Origin: Agrypnia vestita
Taxonomy: Eukaryota; Arthropoda; Insecta; Trichoptera; Phryganeidae
Assembly (NCBI GenBank): GCA_016648135.1
Contig: JADDOH010003931.1
Span: forward strand, 62,001 to 126,000
Direction of reading: 5' to 3'
Length of the DNA: 64,000 nt
The position numbers were made by a program, and so were the translations under genes. Position 1 is the first letter of the stretch; each line of letters starts with the position of its first letter. The notes under the pieces are model-generated. The model saw nothing but the letters and a program-made list of their open reading frames with translations. It was not told where the DNA came from and made no database searches. Below are positions 1 through 11,800 of this stretch, piece after piece.

Positions 1-1380
1 TGTGAAACATAAAACAAGTCAATTATAGGTTTTCACTGGTAGTTACAAAATATCGTATTCGCGTGGTGTACATACATATGATATAGTATATTGATGAAAC
101 TATATATAATTGATTTAGTGGAAAATAATAAGATATAGGTATTTTATTTGAAAAATGGATCGGATAGCAATTTCTTATTACCAATAAATTACTGTAAATA
201 ACTATAATAGGTTTTGTAACCGTTGAAATAAATAAATAAATATAACATAATAATTCCACTCTATAGTCGTCATTCTATAAAGTACGTACACACTTTAAGG
301 ATCGAAAGGGCTCAACAAAAAAATTTAAAATTCATACATTATACATTTCTCCTGACCAAAATAATAATGACTTTTTAATGACTATTAAAATTTAATGAAG
401 CTATAATGTAGGAGAACAGTAAGTGATTTAATTTGTCTGCATACAATTAATAATGACTTATTATAATAATGACTAATTAATAATTAACTGACTCTCTTGA
501 GTTCGCCTATACATAGATTGCACTGTCTAGGCAATCAATGAATCAATTCAGCTCTTTTCATACATTTAAAACTCGAATACTAAATTAATGTAAAATACAA
601 ATCTATTCATCTTCTATTTTATAGTTTGCCTAAAAATATTAATAATAATTGCATTTATAAATAAAATAAATAAGAACTTTGAAGGAACTGCTAAAAAAAT
701 ACAGATAACGGATACGAGTAGACGGTCTCATTTAATTTGTTATTCGAAAGTTTATTAAAAACTTGCGCACAAGTATATGCGCGGCTTAATATGCTTATCA
801 TGTCTTAAGCTCTTGGTATTTATTTGTCTCTTCTGCTGAGATAGGTCGTTGAATAATTCAATTTAGTTGGTTAAAAATGTATCGTGAATATGATATTTTT
901 ACTTTCGTCGAATTAACGCAGTGGTATTATGACTATAGATGGTATGTTACGTTGTATGGATGTAATAACATAATATGATCAGAGTAATGTGTTGAAATTT
1001 TTTTCAATCTCATGTAAACAAAAAAATCTTGAGCGCCTTTTCAAATTCGATGATTAAGAAGAGGGAAAGAAAAAATTGGAAACATTCGAGTGGTGATAAC
1101 GGAGAAGTATGAAAACTATATATTTCTGACGACAGTGTATGAAAATAAATACATACTAGGCACCAATGAATATTGAATTGTGAACATGAAATTTGAAAGG
1201 GAAAATACTAATAGACAAATTGTGACATGTTCCAGATATGTAATTAAAGATAATATTGAGGAAAGAAAACAGAAAGAATGGTGCCAGCAAAAACTTATCA
1301 ACGAGTATGTTCTTCAATTCGAAATAAAAATAAGTTATCGTCAAATTTTACAAATTGTTACGATAAAAAAATAACAAAAA
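1..1380. other. AT-rich intergenic or intronic DNA
   Basis: No gene, RNA gene or clear repeat recognised. Short open frames here have no recognisable motif and low-complexity composition. The region lies upstream of the homeobox exon, so it could be intron or 5' flank. Confidence 0.5.
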
Positions 1381-1383
1381 GGA

Positions 1384-1640
1384 AAAATCCAGGTGCTTCC
1401 GGGTGGTTCTGGAGCGTTCTCGAATAATCAAGAGAAGTTGAAGCAACCCGATGTTTCTGGTCATTGATAAGGGCGCGGAGCGTGGGGTGGCATAGCTTTA
1501 AATAGCTCAACACCGCAAACTAGACAAGTTCAAATCGAGTGATAATTATCGGGTGCGAACATTCTAGTGACTTCTAATGTACAAAAAAGTTTTGTCAATT
1601 ATTTCCAAATATAGTTGATAATTTAACAAAGTGTTTACTT
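1384..1640 (+). promoter_or_regulatory. Promoter-like module with heat-shock-element array and TATA-like box
   Basis: TTC occurs at 1397, 1407 and 1417 with GAG at 1412 and GAA at 1422. This is the 5-bp alternating spacing of heat shock elements, with one mismatch in the core array 1407-1424. A TATA-like TTTAAATAG sits at 1497-1505. Related modules with HSE-like sequence next to a TATA box occur near 34.2-34.8, 44.7-45.2 and 50.8-51.5 kb. That suggests a dispersed repeat (LTR-like, or a copied heat-shock promoter) rather than a unique promoter. No ORF follows it. Confidence 0.35.
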
Positions 1641-1861
1641 GAAATCAATAGCTGGCATACGTGATATGTGATGATTGAATATCACTTCCATAAATGGATA
1701 GATACTAGATAGTAGGTCAAGTTGTTAATGTTAACTGGATATATAAATAATGTTTTTATATGTACCTGTATTCTAAGAACACAATTACTGAATTTTTTCC
1801 ACAGAGGGATAGTCATTAATAAATTTAGACAAATTATAGAAATCAGGTGTTCTTAAGTGGA

Positions 1862-1980
1862 ATCGTTGAACGTTGCATTGTGTGAAGTGATCACTTAAAC
1901 AAGTTTATACAGTTCGTAAGCCTCCTGGCCATGGTAAAAAGACTTGTATACATGTTTCCCATATAATTAGCTTCGTCTCT
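1862..1980 (-). mobile_element. Truncated copy of the GACGAAGC-terminus element
   Basis: Contains the shared internal GTGATCACTTAA motif and the terminal AGCTTCGTCTCT seen in copies at 11.4, 14.8, 15.5-15.8, 20.6, 38.6, 55.8, 57.7 and 61.5 kb. It is directly abutted by a SINE. Confidence 0.5.
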
Positions 1981-1984
1981 TTTG

Positions 1985-2160
1985 TTGGTCTTGTGGTTAG
2001 GACACTCGCCTCGTGAACCAAAGGTCGCGGGTTCGAATCTCACTCCTGACTAGCAAGTTAGTCCTATTTTCATAGCACAAGCTTTGTTTAGCTTAGTTTG
2101 AAAATAGTAAGAATATTGATGTGACACGTATTTCGTGTTCGCATCTCTATTAAAAAATAA
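1985..2160 (+). mobile_element. tRNA-derived SINE
   Basis: The tRNA-like head has an A-box-like segment (TGGTCTTGTGGTTAGG) and a B box GGTTCGAATCT about 40 bases further on, followed by a non-tRNA body. A decayed relative with the same head and body order lies at 53645-53790. The continuing body and second copy argue for a SINE rather than a functional tRNA gene. Confidence 0.6.
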
Positions 2161-2555
2161 TCTAAATTAATTAAGGATTTTTAAATGTTTCAGCAATATA
2201 TCTCGAATAATTTATCTCACGTAAGATAAAATACTTCAATATTATGCATGGTAGGATGATGCTGATGATTCTCATCATTTCAGGATGAGAATTATCTCTC
2301 AAAATACTAAAAGTCTTATCGGTCATTTTTTTGATAATTGATCAAATTGGACAGCACTAGAAATTAAGTAATTTTAGTATCTCAATGACTTAAATCATAA
2401 ACCAAAAAGTACCTAAATAAGTTACATATATAAAGCAAAATAATGTTTATATTATACTATTGTATTTTGCTATTACTTTGTAGTTATTCATTATGAATAT
2501 AAATAAACGAATTAACTTAGTTCATTATTTACAAAGTTTAATTAGTATTAAGTAT

Positions 2556-2593
2556 ACCCTGACGAAGGAACGGTGTTTCCGAAACCGGTTGGT
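2556..2593 (+). ncRNA. Hammerhead-ribozyme-like motif, Penelope type
   Basis: Core CTGACGA (2559-2565, fits CUGANGA) is followed by a helix II stem-loop (GGAA/TTCC) and GAA (2581-2583). The palindrome ACCGGT (2584-2589) serves as a very short helix III. T2590 completes a GUU cleavage triplet. ACC (2556-2558) pairs with GGT (2591-2593) as helix I. The downstream AAGTGG-type sequence resembles the one after the motif at 4870-4913. Short helix III is the arrangement reported for ribozymes of Penelope-like elements, which may work as dimers. Activity is not shown here. Confidence 0.6.
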
Positions 2594-2733
2594 TTTTGTC
2601 AAAAATTAAGTGGTGATAAAAATAAGTTAATTAATTAAGTTAATTCGTTTAATTATAATCTTTATATTGTTCATTGAAAATAAAAAAAAGTTAAGGCGAA
2701 TAAATAAATATTCGATATTCTTTTCTTTTTCAG

Positions 2734-3026
2734 AACCTACAAAAACTGTAAAGCGGAAAAAGTCTACAGAAATTCCCGCGCAAAAAACCACCCTGGCACC
2801 TTCCATACCTTCACTCCCGCCCGCCTCTGCACCCGTGCTGGCGGAGGACGACGTTTCGCGAGACTCCTCGGAGACGGAGGCTGACGGCAGGAAGAAGAAG
2901 AAGGCCAGAACCACGTTCACGGGCCGGCAGATCTTCGAGCTGGAGAAGCTGTTTGAAGTCAAGAAGTACCTGTCCTCGAGCGAGAGAACAGACATGGCAA
3001 AGCTACTAAACGTTACAGAGACTCAG
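2734..3026 (+). CDS. NK7.1: NK-class homeobox gene, internal exon (NK7.1-like)
   Basis: This exon of a predicted sequence-specific DNA-binding transcription factor carries the N-terminal three-quarters of the homeodomain. A pyrimidine-rich tract and CAG acceptor end at 2733. The donor GTAGGG starts at 3027. The exon enters after one base of a codon and leaves in phase 0. It begins with about 50 residues rich in Ser, Pro, Lys and acidic residues, then a basic KKKK run, then homeodomain positions 1-44 (2895-3026): R5, F8, L16, F20, Y25, E42, Q44, including [15 protein letters not shown]. The break between Q44 and V45 is a known intron position in homeobox genes. Missing are helix 3 (WFQN) and the C-terminus, plus earlier exons. 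The KKYLSSSER...[10 protein letters not shown] segment best fits NK7.1 from memory; other NK classes (NK1, NK6, Lbx, Tlx, Msx) match less well. The domain call is firm, the orthology moderately so. Confidence 0.88.
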
Positions 3027-4380
3027 GTAGGGTTCTTTTAATATAACTTAATTAATAGTTTCTTCCTTCATCTGATACCATGTCTGGACGATGTTCCAAG
3101 TGGATGGTTGCGTATGATATAATACATAGGTACACTATGATTTTGTTTTTTTTCTTCATTTTTTGAAATGATCATCCTTACTAGATGTTTATATTGAAGT
3201 GGGCAAGATGCTTTTGTCAGTGGCGACCTCATTGAGAGGTTTTTTTTGGTTGTTGTTGTGAAAGGATGAAGTATTAGAGAATGTGATGTTAATTTTGTGA
3301 TTTTTACGAATTTCATAAGTTATTAATTATTAATTCTGTATAAGTGGAGATATTGTTTTAGTTTACGACTATCAAATTAATAATATGCTTTAATTATGTA
3401 ACAAGAATAAACCCAGATAATATTAGTTTATAATATCTGGGAATTTATAAAACCGTTTTATTTTATAATAACTGCTACGTTCTTAAATTTTCATATTTAG
3501 GTTTCTTGCAGTTTATTTTTGTGGTGTTTTTCTTATATTTTTTGTTGTTATTTAAAATTTTACACGTTTTTGGCGTTTTAATTTCAGTTGAGGAGAATTT
3601 TTTTGTGATATTTTTATTTGCAAGTACTACCGTGTTTGTAGTAAAATGTTTAGTTTATTGAAAAAAAATATTGCACTACTGTGACTGCCATTTTAATGGT
3701 ACATTTGGGGTGCTGTTTTTTATCCCTATGCGGTGTTTAAAAAATAAATGATAAATTATTTTTTTTAATTAATGATAAAATATTTTTACTTACACGGTCT
3801 GTCTTCAGCATAGCGGACGTACGCAAACAGATCTATGAAATAAATTATGCATCCGAATTATGTTCTCAGTCCATTTTCACGAGGGTGAAGTGATATCAAA
3901 ACTGACAAACGTGAAAGAAATCAAAGTGGCACAAAATGTTATTTTTTTGGTGTGTAACTGTGGCAGTGATTTCTTGAAAATGGACGGAAATGCGTAATAG
4001 GAAATAAGACGCGCGCAATCCCATTTAACCAATGAGCGCGCGCGGACCACGCGCGATGGACAAAAAATCATCGTTTATAAACAAATCAATGTCCAGCAAG
4101 TGCCATCACAGCGTAGACACACAACCAGCCAATGCTTCTGATTTTGTATATATGTTAAGAGATAGGTGTCAATCGTGTGGATGTTGTAACTTTGATATAT
4201 TTTGGCTTATATCTTCGAAACTATCCAATAAATACTTATTTTTTTTATATTAATGTAAACAATACTACCCTTAATGATTTACATTCTCAAATTTTAGGTA
4301 ATATATGTGATTATTTAAAAATATTTATGCAAAATTTTCATACAATATGTATGGCGGCACACTACCGCCATCTATGAAAA
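3027..4380 (+). other. Start of the intron after the homeobox exon
   Basis: Begins with the GTAGGG donor. AT-rich, no coding sequence seen. A short hairpin with arms CCCAGATA and TATCTGGG lies near 3412-3441. A complex segment around 3980-4070 is richer in CG but has no recognised motif. Confidence 0.5.
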
Positions 4381-4437
4381 TAAATAAAAACAAGTAATTG
4401 AATGTTTCGGCGTTAACCTTGTGGAAATCCATTATGA

Positions 4438-4869
4438 ACAAATAATGAAAGTAACAAATTACACTGTAGTGGTATTTATAAACTAGAATGTGGGGATTGT
4501 GAGATGTCATATATAGGTAGGTCAGGCAGATCAATTGAAAAAAGATTTAAAGAATATAAAAGGTGCCTCACAAATCACAATTTTTCAGAATACGCCAATC
4601 ATATTATAGAAAATAACCACACTTTCAGCAATACAAAAATACACATCCTACATAAACAGACATACGGCCTTAAACAAAATAATTTAGAAACACTTGAAAT
4701 TCATAAAAACATAAACACAACAAATAACATAATCAATAATCAAATACAACCCTTCACATCACCCCTTCTTACAATGTTCCCGATCTCCCACCACCTAGAT
4801 ATCCCCTCCACTTCTACCGAATCCACAACCCACACACCAGACAACCATTCGTACATACCTCAGTCTTAA
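4438..4869 (+). pseudogene. Penelope-like retroelement fragment with GIY-YIG endonuclease
   Basis: After a stop at 4435 the frame reads through GIYKLECGDC (from 4471), then SYIGRSGRSIEKRF, a conserved H in YANHI, H in NNHTF, and LETLEIHKN, ending at TAA 4867-4869. Spaced Cys residues before YIG, the GIY/YIG pair and the terminal Glu-rich segment are the pattern of the C-terminal endonuclease of Penelope-like elements, which nicks target DNA for insertion. The reverse transcriptase part is absent, so this is a 5'-truncated copy. A Ser/Thr/Pro-rich tail follows the domain. A hammerhead motif begins right after the stop, as expected at the 3' end of such elements. Confidence 0.75.
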
Positions 4870-4913
4870 TTCACCTGATGAAGGAAACGGACGTTTCCGA
4901 AACATGTAGTGAA
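4870..4913 (+). ncRNA. Hammerhead-ribozyme-like motif at the Penelope 3' end
   Basis: Helix I UUCAC (4870-4874) pairs over 5 bp with GUGAA (4909-4913). The core CTGATGA is at 4875-4881. Helix II GGAAAC/GTTTCC has a four-base loop. GAA (4899-4901) is followed by palindromic ACATGT (4902-4907) as helix III and A4908 as the cleavage nucleotide (GUA). All canonical core positions are present. Its place just after a GIY-YIG ORF supports Penelope-like origin. Confidence 0.7.
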
Positions 4914-4959
4914 ACAAGTTCTCAAATATAAGTGGAGAAAAAAAACAAGGTTGATTGTT

Positions 4960-7900
4960 TTATTTCATTATTTGTAAATAAAAACATATAATTGATCAAA
5001 CATATTTCTAAACAAAATGCGTATGTACATATACGGTACCTACCTAGTGCGGCAAAATTCAATAATATATCAATGCACGTACATTTTCATTACTTGTATT
5101 TACTAATTAATAAATATATAGTTACTAGATTTTTTAAATTTTGATGTTTATTTCTGTTGCTGCTCAATCGATATTTTTAATTGAGAGATATCAAATGTTA
5201 CACATCATATGCGACCACTGTAAGGCTCGCTCGTTTTTTAATTAGTAATGTCATTAGATTTGGTTGACAGGCTATCTTTTGTCCATTTTATCGATGAATG
5301 AGGGAAAATTGGGCGCCTCATTTTGTCTGTTTCTCTTCTGTATTAATTTGTCAGAGTGGTCGAACCCACCGGGCGGCGGTGAATTGTCCACTAATTTGCA
5401 GCATCAATCAATGTGTTTCATCCTCATAATTACACTTCCGATCATCGGCCGTCCCTCGGGAGTTTCCGCCGCCGCTCGGGCGCGCTCGGCTCGGGCGGGG
5501 GTGGTGGTCGGTCGGGATAATGTTTGTAAAACCTCCCTTTCAAAGAGAATCCAAACACATTAATAACGAATTACGACCAATCATCAATACTAATTTTAAA
5601 TTTAATCATAAATATTTTTAACCAAAAAATTTAAATTTTGAATGGAAAAAATATATGTATCAATAAAAATTAAACATAATGAGATCAGTAATTAATCTAT
5701 AAAAATATTATACATTAAAAATATAATACATTAAGTATTTATTAGGTTTCTGAATTACTGGACGAAGAAGTATATTGTGCAGTAGGTCAGTCAAGCTTTA
5801 TTTCCCTTCTAATTCTTTGTATGCAGTCCCTTAAGAATCGTCTCCATATATCTCTCGTTTTTATTCCTGTCAATTTAGCCCCATCCTTCACGTGTCCGGT
5901 GATTTGCGCCGGATTCATATCGGCTGTCATAGTTAAAACATTCTATAGGTAAATATAAAGTTCTATAACATGGTCAAGTTTTTTATCTTTCTTAGTGATG
6001 TATCTATTTGTTCTTAAAACATTCGCCATCTTATATTATATTTATTATTTTACTATAGTATGAGATAACGAATGACATACTTCAGCCATATGATGTACCT
6101 ACTTTAGAAAAGAGTTCTGGTAATGTTTACAATTTACAATATAATATTATCTACGTGAAAGATAGTATTATATTGTCAACCACAATCTGTTCTAATCATA
6201 ATTATTTGATATGAATAAATAGTTATGCTTCATTTAAAACTATTTGTATAAAACACATATTTTTTATATCTCAAAGGCTTATAAAATATTCTAATTGCTT
6301 CATAAAAAATATCTAGATAAGAGCCAGAAGTAATTGTAAAAAAAAACAGAAAATACGTTGTATCCATGATGCTTTTAATCAATGGTTTTAATCAGTTGTG
6401 CATTTGTGACCAGGAATAGGCAATGGCTTGGCAAAAGACGAAGCCTGAAGAACACCAGCGTAATTTGTGACGCCCGCGTCCTCTTATTCAATCCGTGCTT
6501 GGCCATTCGATCGATTAGAAGCATTTACTCTTTTGAGTGTGACTTCACTTATAACTTTAACTTCTGTGGCTATTATCCTTACTTGCTTCTGCCTTGTGCC
6601 TCTGTTATATGCATGCCCTACATTGTGTAACACATAACACACTGGAAAATTCCGTAGGTGGGAATGCTTTCTTTCGCTACACAATCTATCAATGCGGTAG
6701 ATTTGATTGATCAACCTTCCAAACCTTTTTTCATATGACAATTTTCAAACTTTTTTCATTTTTCATTTTAGCCAAGACCTGAACCACTTTATTAACAAGG
6801 GTTGTCAATAAAAACCTGGCGTACAGATCCCAAATATAATTTGTTGCTACGCGGCGTCGCAGTTAGTCTTTGGCAATGACTGGAACGCTTTGACCCTCGT
6901 CCGAACTAATAACAAAGACAGAACATAATAATTTAGGTAGTTCCGATAACTAATTATGATATTGAAAGGTTTCGTAGTATTTTTACGTTTGTAAATAAAA
7001 TGTGGCTTAATTCGCTTTTATAATTCAATATCCCCTTCGTGTATACTTAAGATACATTTGAAATATTTATTATTGCATAATTAAATCTCCTAATAAACGA
7101 AACGTATTTTTTACACTTTTTTTTTAAATTTCGTCCTACGCCGAGTCTTCTCAAGTAAAAACGTATCTTTATAATAAAGCGAGGTTTATTAATAATAATT
7201 TATAATTTTAAAGACTACTTTTTAAACAAAGAATTTTCACAATTCAAATTTAAATAATTATGTTAAAAATAAATAATGGTTAGGTACTGACAAAATTAGC
7301 AGAACATACTGGTTTAAGCGTGGTTGTGGTTGTACCGGGAATATCGAGAGAAGAGTTAATGAAGATAATGTTATAATTTTGTTAAGTAATTATAAATTAA
7401 TTAAATTTAATTAATTTTAAGCTAAGTTATTTTTTACAAACTCAAGCAGAGATAACAACGTAAATATAATTGAATATTTTTAATAATCTAGATATCGACT
7501 TGTTTCATCACCAGAAATCCGAAGCCTATTTATTGCAAATCATTAATACGCAATGAGAGATTCAAAATAAATCAAGCTTAAGCACTATGTACAGTTACGT
7601 CACTTTGTCCACCCACTCTAAATCATATGTCACACATTACAAATACATTCAGACTTATTTACGGGCGCGCTGCCTGCGGCTGCATACAAACCTCGGCAGA
7701 AAGATCTACCCCTAAAGTTACGGAATACATTTTTTTTTATTTCTATGCTTTCAATTAAAATGTAATATAATTATGTGTAATGCGAATGAATTGTGGTACA
7801 TAATCTTTTTTTTTTTCTAAAGATCCGTATTCGTAATTCGCGTCATATTAATATTTTTACTATGTATTGTGTCAAATGTTTATCAATTCAATAAGATATA

Positions 7901-9285
7901 TATAACTTTTGTTAGGTAAGAGTTTGTGATTTGAAACTTGTAATTAATTCATTTTACTATTTTTTAATTAATAAAAATGTATGTACATACAAAAGTAAAA
8001 CATACCTACTATGTAACTAAACATAAATAAGCAGATATTGTGCCCACTATTTTAAAAAGTTAACTTTATATATGTACTTTCAATTGTATCTTATTTTTGT
8101 AGGAAGGGTTACAATTTGGTAAGAGTGTTGTAATAATAATAAATTTCTCCCTTCTATATTGATGGGCACAACGTGTGAGATTCTTCTATATAGTTGTCAA
8201 TTCCTCTTGTCAATTAATGTGTAGTTAAACTCTAATTAAAAGCCACGTAAAACGTTGAAAGTTTTCTTTTATTTAATACTATATTTAACATTTCCGAATT
8301 AAAATGAATTGTGATTTAATTTTGGCATCCCCTAGCGATAGATACAAAAAAACTGTATTAAGTCGCATTAAATAAAGTGGTTTGCTAAAATTGAATAATA
8401 TATAAATCAATAAAAGAGACTACATGTAAGTTCGAAAAATTGACGTTAATGTGGCAAAGGTGGATAGGGTAGCTACTAGTATTAATAAGACTTACGAGTT
8501 TCCTAACAACTAGGTTAACAAAAAGAAACATTGTTTATAAACACATAAAAACAAAGTTGTTTTTACATTTTATGAAAATGATTCTCGTTTCTGTCGTCGG
8601 ATTGATAATATTTCATTTAAAATTGGGTAGGCACCTATAAAAAAATAAGAAAAAAATATATTGATGATAACTAATAACAATGCTTTTTGTTAATTCAATT
8701 ATTGAACATTAAAGCACTGTTTGTACGTCCGATGATTCTTTTAATATTTAAAATAAATTAATTCCAAGTATCATCGTTTAACACATCGTCACATGACTAT
8801 ACATGTAAAAAATATTGCTCTCTGTGCGTTCCATTTTTTCAGAAAAATAAATCTTACATAGCATATCGAAGCTACGGAGTTGTGTTGGATATTATTTAAT
8901 ATTTTAAATCAATAAGTAATAATCAGTAAATAAATAAGTAAAAAGTAAGTAAGTAAGTAAGTTAAATCAGTAAGTAAGTAAGTATGTAAGTATGTTAAAT
9001 CAATAACAGAAGATAATTTCAACAATTAAGTGACTGGCTGTTGACAGACCAGGCAAATAATACTTGTATTCCAATAATCAATAATATTTTCTAATAATGC
9101 CTATGAACATATTCTCACGAGATTCTAAAAATTGAGTAAAAAGGCATATAATCGAAGATTTCCGAACGGTCTGGAATAGTCTGGATGAAACTCTACCAAA
9201 ATACGCCAAAAGGATCTTAATTTTGAGTGATTAAAAATACAGCGATAATAAAATGAACGGGCGCAACTCTGAGCATATTAACTCT
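4960..9285. other. Long stretch without recognised genes
   Basis: AT-rich unique-looking DNA. A G+C-rich, CpG-rich block lies at about 5425-5525. A (GTAA)n/(GTAT)n microsatellite covers about 8930-8995. Complex segments near 6420-6700 and 7600-7720 show no codon structure or motif I can name. Confidence 0.4.
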
Positions 9286-9288
9286 GAC

Positions 9289-9480
9289 GGCCCTCGTAGC
9301 CCAGTGGGCAAGACACTTGCTTCTCACGATGAGGGTTCCGGGTTTGATTCCCGGTGAGGTCACAATTAATCTATGTAATTTAGTCAAACCTAGGTGTTTT
9401 TAGATGTGTTTCGCATATGGAATTGGGCCTCTTGGCCTGTTGAAGCGGAACCCAGACGGGTGAATATTGTAATAGATGAG
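9289..9480 (+). mobile_element. tRNA-derived SINE, second family
   Basis: A tRNA-like head has an A-box-like CGTAGCCCAGTGGGCA and a B-box-like GGGTTTGATTCCC. Its ends pair only partly as an acceptor stem. A non-tRNA body follows to about 9480. Different from the family at 1985 and 53645. Confidence 0.55.
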
Positions 9481-9689
9481 TATATAGCTTTCCACAGATG
9501 AGTGATTATATCGAAATTAGTATGGATCAAAGAATAGTGTTCCAGTTAAATTTGTGTGATTTTTATTGACTTTGAAAATTCCATTTTTATTTATTTAATT
9601 AATAAGTATTTCATTTTGTCTCCCGCCGCTACGAACCCGTGAAAATATAGTAACATAATTATTTTACGATAATTATAATCTAAAAACAC

Positions 9690-9870
9690 CTATTCTCCAG
9701 TTGGTCCCCTCATTACAGCGAGTCGTGACTCTCGAGTTGTGACATGATGACCTCGTTGACGATTCTCTTCCACCTATTTCTGCAGCATATAGTTCATTAT
9801 AATAGAACAGTCAGTAGCACCCTTGATTAGGTCGGCCCATCGAGGTGAAGGTTGCCGTCTTCCTTTGCAC
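9690..9870 (-). mobile_element. Possible LINE fragment
   Basis: Complex, less AT-rich segment with wording typical of the antisense 3' parts of insect RTE-like LINEs (CTTCCACC, CCCATCGAGG). No frame with a clear motif, so this is weak. Confidence 0.25.
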
Positions 9871-10361
9871 CTTTCACATTTCCAGACGCTATCAGTTTTT
9901 TAGATTATCTGAAAATTTTGAGGATGCACCTTAAACAAATCGTAGATAACCTACCTCGGATAGCACACCAGCAACAGTGCACAAGACAACTGAGCGATAA
10001 CGATCACGTCCAGACAACTGCATGCAAAGCTAAAGCGCGCTGCACAACTCCGACAACAGCTCGCAGAATACTACAAAATTAAAAATATGAAAAAAAATCT
10101 TTTTCTACCCTATAATCCGCTAATAACTTTGTGAAATAATCCATGAAAAAGGAAGATACTAAAGGAAAAACTTGTACAATTTCATGAAGAGAACGGAAGC
10201 TATTTTTTTGTTCAATGCCTTGTCAATATATACCCTCATTGTGCTAAAATGAATGACTCAAATATTAAAGATATGAAATTACCTATAGTTTTTTTTTATA
10301 TACGTTATTTTCACAAAGCGTTATATTTAGTTTCTACGACATTTTTTCTCAAGGTATTATC

Positions 10362-10810
10362 TCGTATTTAGAAAAGCGGAGCTCTGCCAGCGAGAAAAGT
10401 TGGCAGTATTCACATCAGTTTTCAGGCCAACCCTGGTGTACGGCCACGAGCACTGGATCTTGACCAAAAGAACCCGCTCAAGGCTACAGGCTACCGAGAT
10501 GGGATTTCTACGAGGAATAGTAGGTGTTACCAGAAGGGACAGAATCGGAAACACTCAAATAAGGGAATGTATCGAAGTGAAACCCTTATTGATATTTATC
10601 GAGAAATCACAGCTACGGTGGCTGGGATATACCTCGCAGATGCCAGCAGATAGACTGCCAAAGCGGATAGGTATTCCAGGCAAGACCAGAAGGCAGAAGA
10701 CCAAAATTGTCTTGCAAATAAATTGGGCTGACGAGGAGAGCGAAGTCCAAGATAGGAAGAGTTGAACTATGCGGTGCAGGGACCCCGACCCGGTAGGATA
10801 AGGGGTAGAA
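10362..10810 (+). pseudogene. RTE-like LINE, C-terminal reverse-transcriptase remnant
   Basis: The frame at 10400-10765 reads TLVYGHEHWILTKRTRSRLQ ... MGFLRGIVGVTRRDRI ... SQLRWLGYTSQMPADRLPKR. This is the conserved tail after the reverse transcriptase domain of RTE-type LINEs (YGSE.W-like, RDR, LRWFGH-like and MP..RLPK signatures). Only the 3' end is present, so it is a 5'-truncated dead copy. Confidence 0.7.
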
Positions 10811-11440
10811 GAATAAGAAGTTATATTTAGTTATTATTTACTTTTTAGTTTTATGAAACACTCTTTAATAAAATAGATGGGAATTAATGAGCGCTGTTGT
10901 CGGTGATAACATCTCAGATAATTAGATGTTCCGAAATTGAGAATCGGTACAAGTTCTCCAAAGAAACTAAACAATAAACGCTTTCTTCTTCCTCACGATA
11001 TTATTCCTGAGTTATTCACATATTTCTATAACCTCTTCCATTCTCTGCTTATCACGAATCGGGCGCTAATCGTAAATCGTCAGATGTTCCCAGTTAAAAA
11101 AGGCATTATTATATAATTGTGCGCTTTACTTCTGGCATCTCCTGCTGATATTGTAATGTCTCAGGCAGACCGTACCAGACTGACGTGGCTAATTAGTGCG
11201 TGATATGACCAAGCCGGTCCTGGCCAGCTGTCTGCCCGTCCCGTCAGTCAGGGGCGGATTAGTTCTAAATACACACGCGCTTGACGAGTTAATACCGAAA
11301 ATGTCGCATGCTACGATTATAATTCTCTTGATACGATTATGATATTCATCATTTTGTACCCAAGTATAGTTTTTTTACCATTAATATTACGATTATTCAA
11401 GTGAACTGTTGCACATTTTTCCGAAACTTTATTATTATAG
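10811..11440. other. Non-coding, with candidate regulatory island at 11140-11300
   Basis: The island is G+C-richer than its surroundings, repeat-free, and contains CTAATTAG-like and GATTAG homeodomain-type sites and a CAGCTG E-box. No coding potential seen. Regulatory status is an inference. Confidence 0.3.
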
Positions 11441-11670
11441 ATGTCTTATAGAAACGAAGCTATTTTTCATATGGGAACGTAGGTAGATCTTTTGGGTGTT
11501 TAAAGGGTTTACGACATATCGTACGGCTGACTTAGGCGATCACTTTACACAGTGTAAGTTCACAATTACATCCATGAAAGACCACCCTATCTATAAAATT
11601 TTCGAAAGTTGTATATATGTTTACTTTGCACACCTTGTTCCATATGTAAGTTATATATATATATAACTCC
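11430..11670 (+). mobile_element. Copy of the GACGAAGC-terminus element
   Basis: Starts with AGATGTCTTATAGAAACGAAG, then TTCATATGGGAACGTAGG, a GCGATCACTTTACACAGTG segment and ACAATTACATCCATGAAAGA. The order is the same as in the 20.6 and 57.7 kb copies. Confidence 0.55.
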
Positions 11671-11800
11671 TTTTCAATGACAAACTTTAAATATAATAAA
11701 CCAGTGAAAAGATTTATGAAATCTACCAAAAAATAACAGAGAAAAAGAATATTAAAATAAGTGTATTTTACCGCGGCATGATTGACCTCCTACTCACCTG

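Noticed and set aside
1985..2050. Functional tRNA gene
   Set aside because: The A/B boxes are present, but the sequence continues into a SINE body and has a decayed relative at 53645.
5264..5563. 99-codon open frame over a G+C-rich block
   Set aside because: The sequence is low complexity with an Arg/Ala run, no domain and no splice context.
8930..8995. LINE (GTTA)n tail at the GTAA repeat
   Set aside because: No LINE terminus (CATCACGCC or its complement) lies next to it; it is a simple microsatellite.
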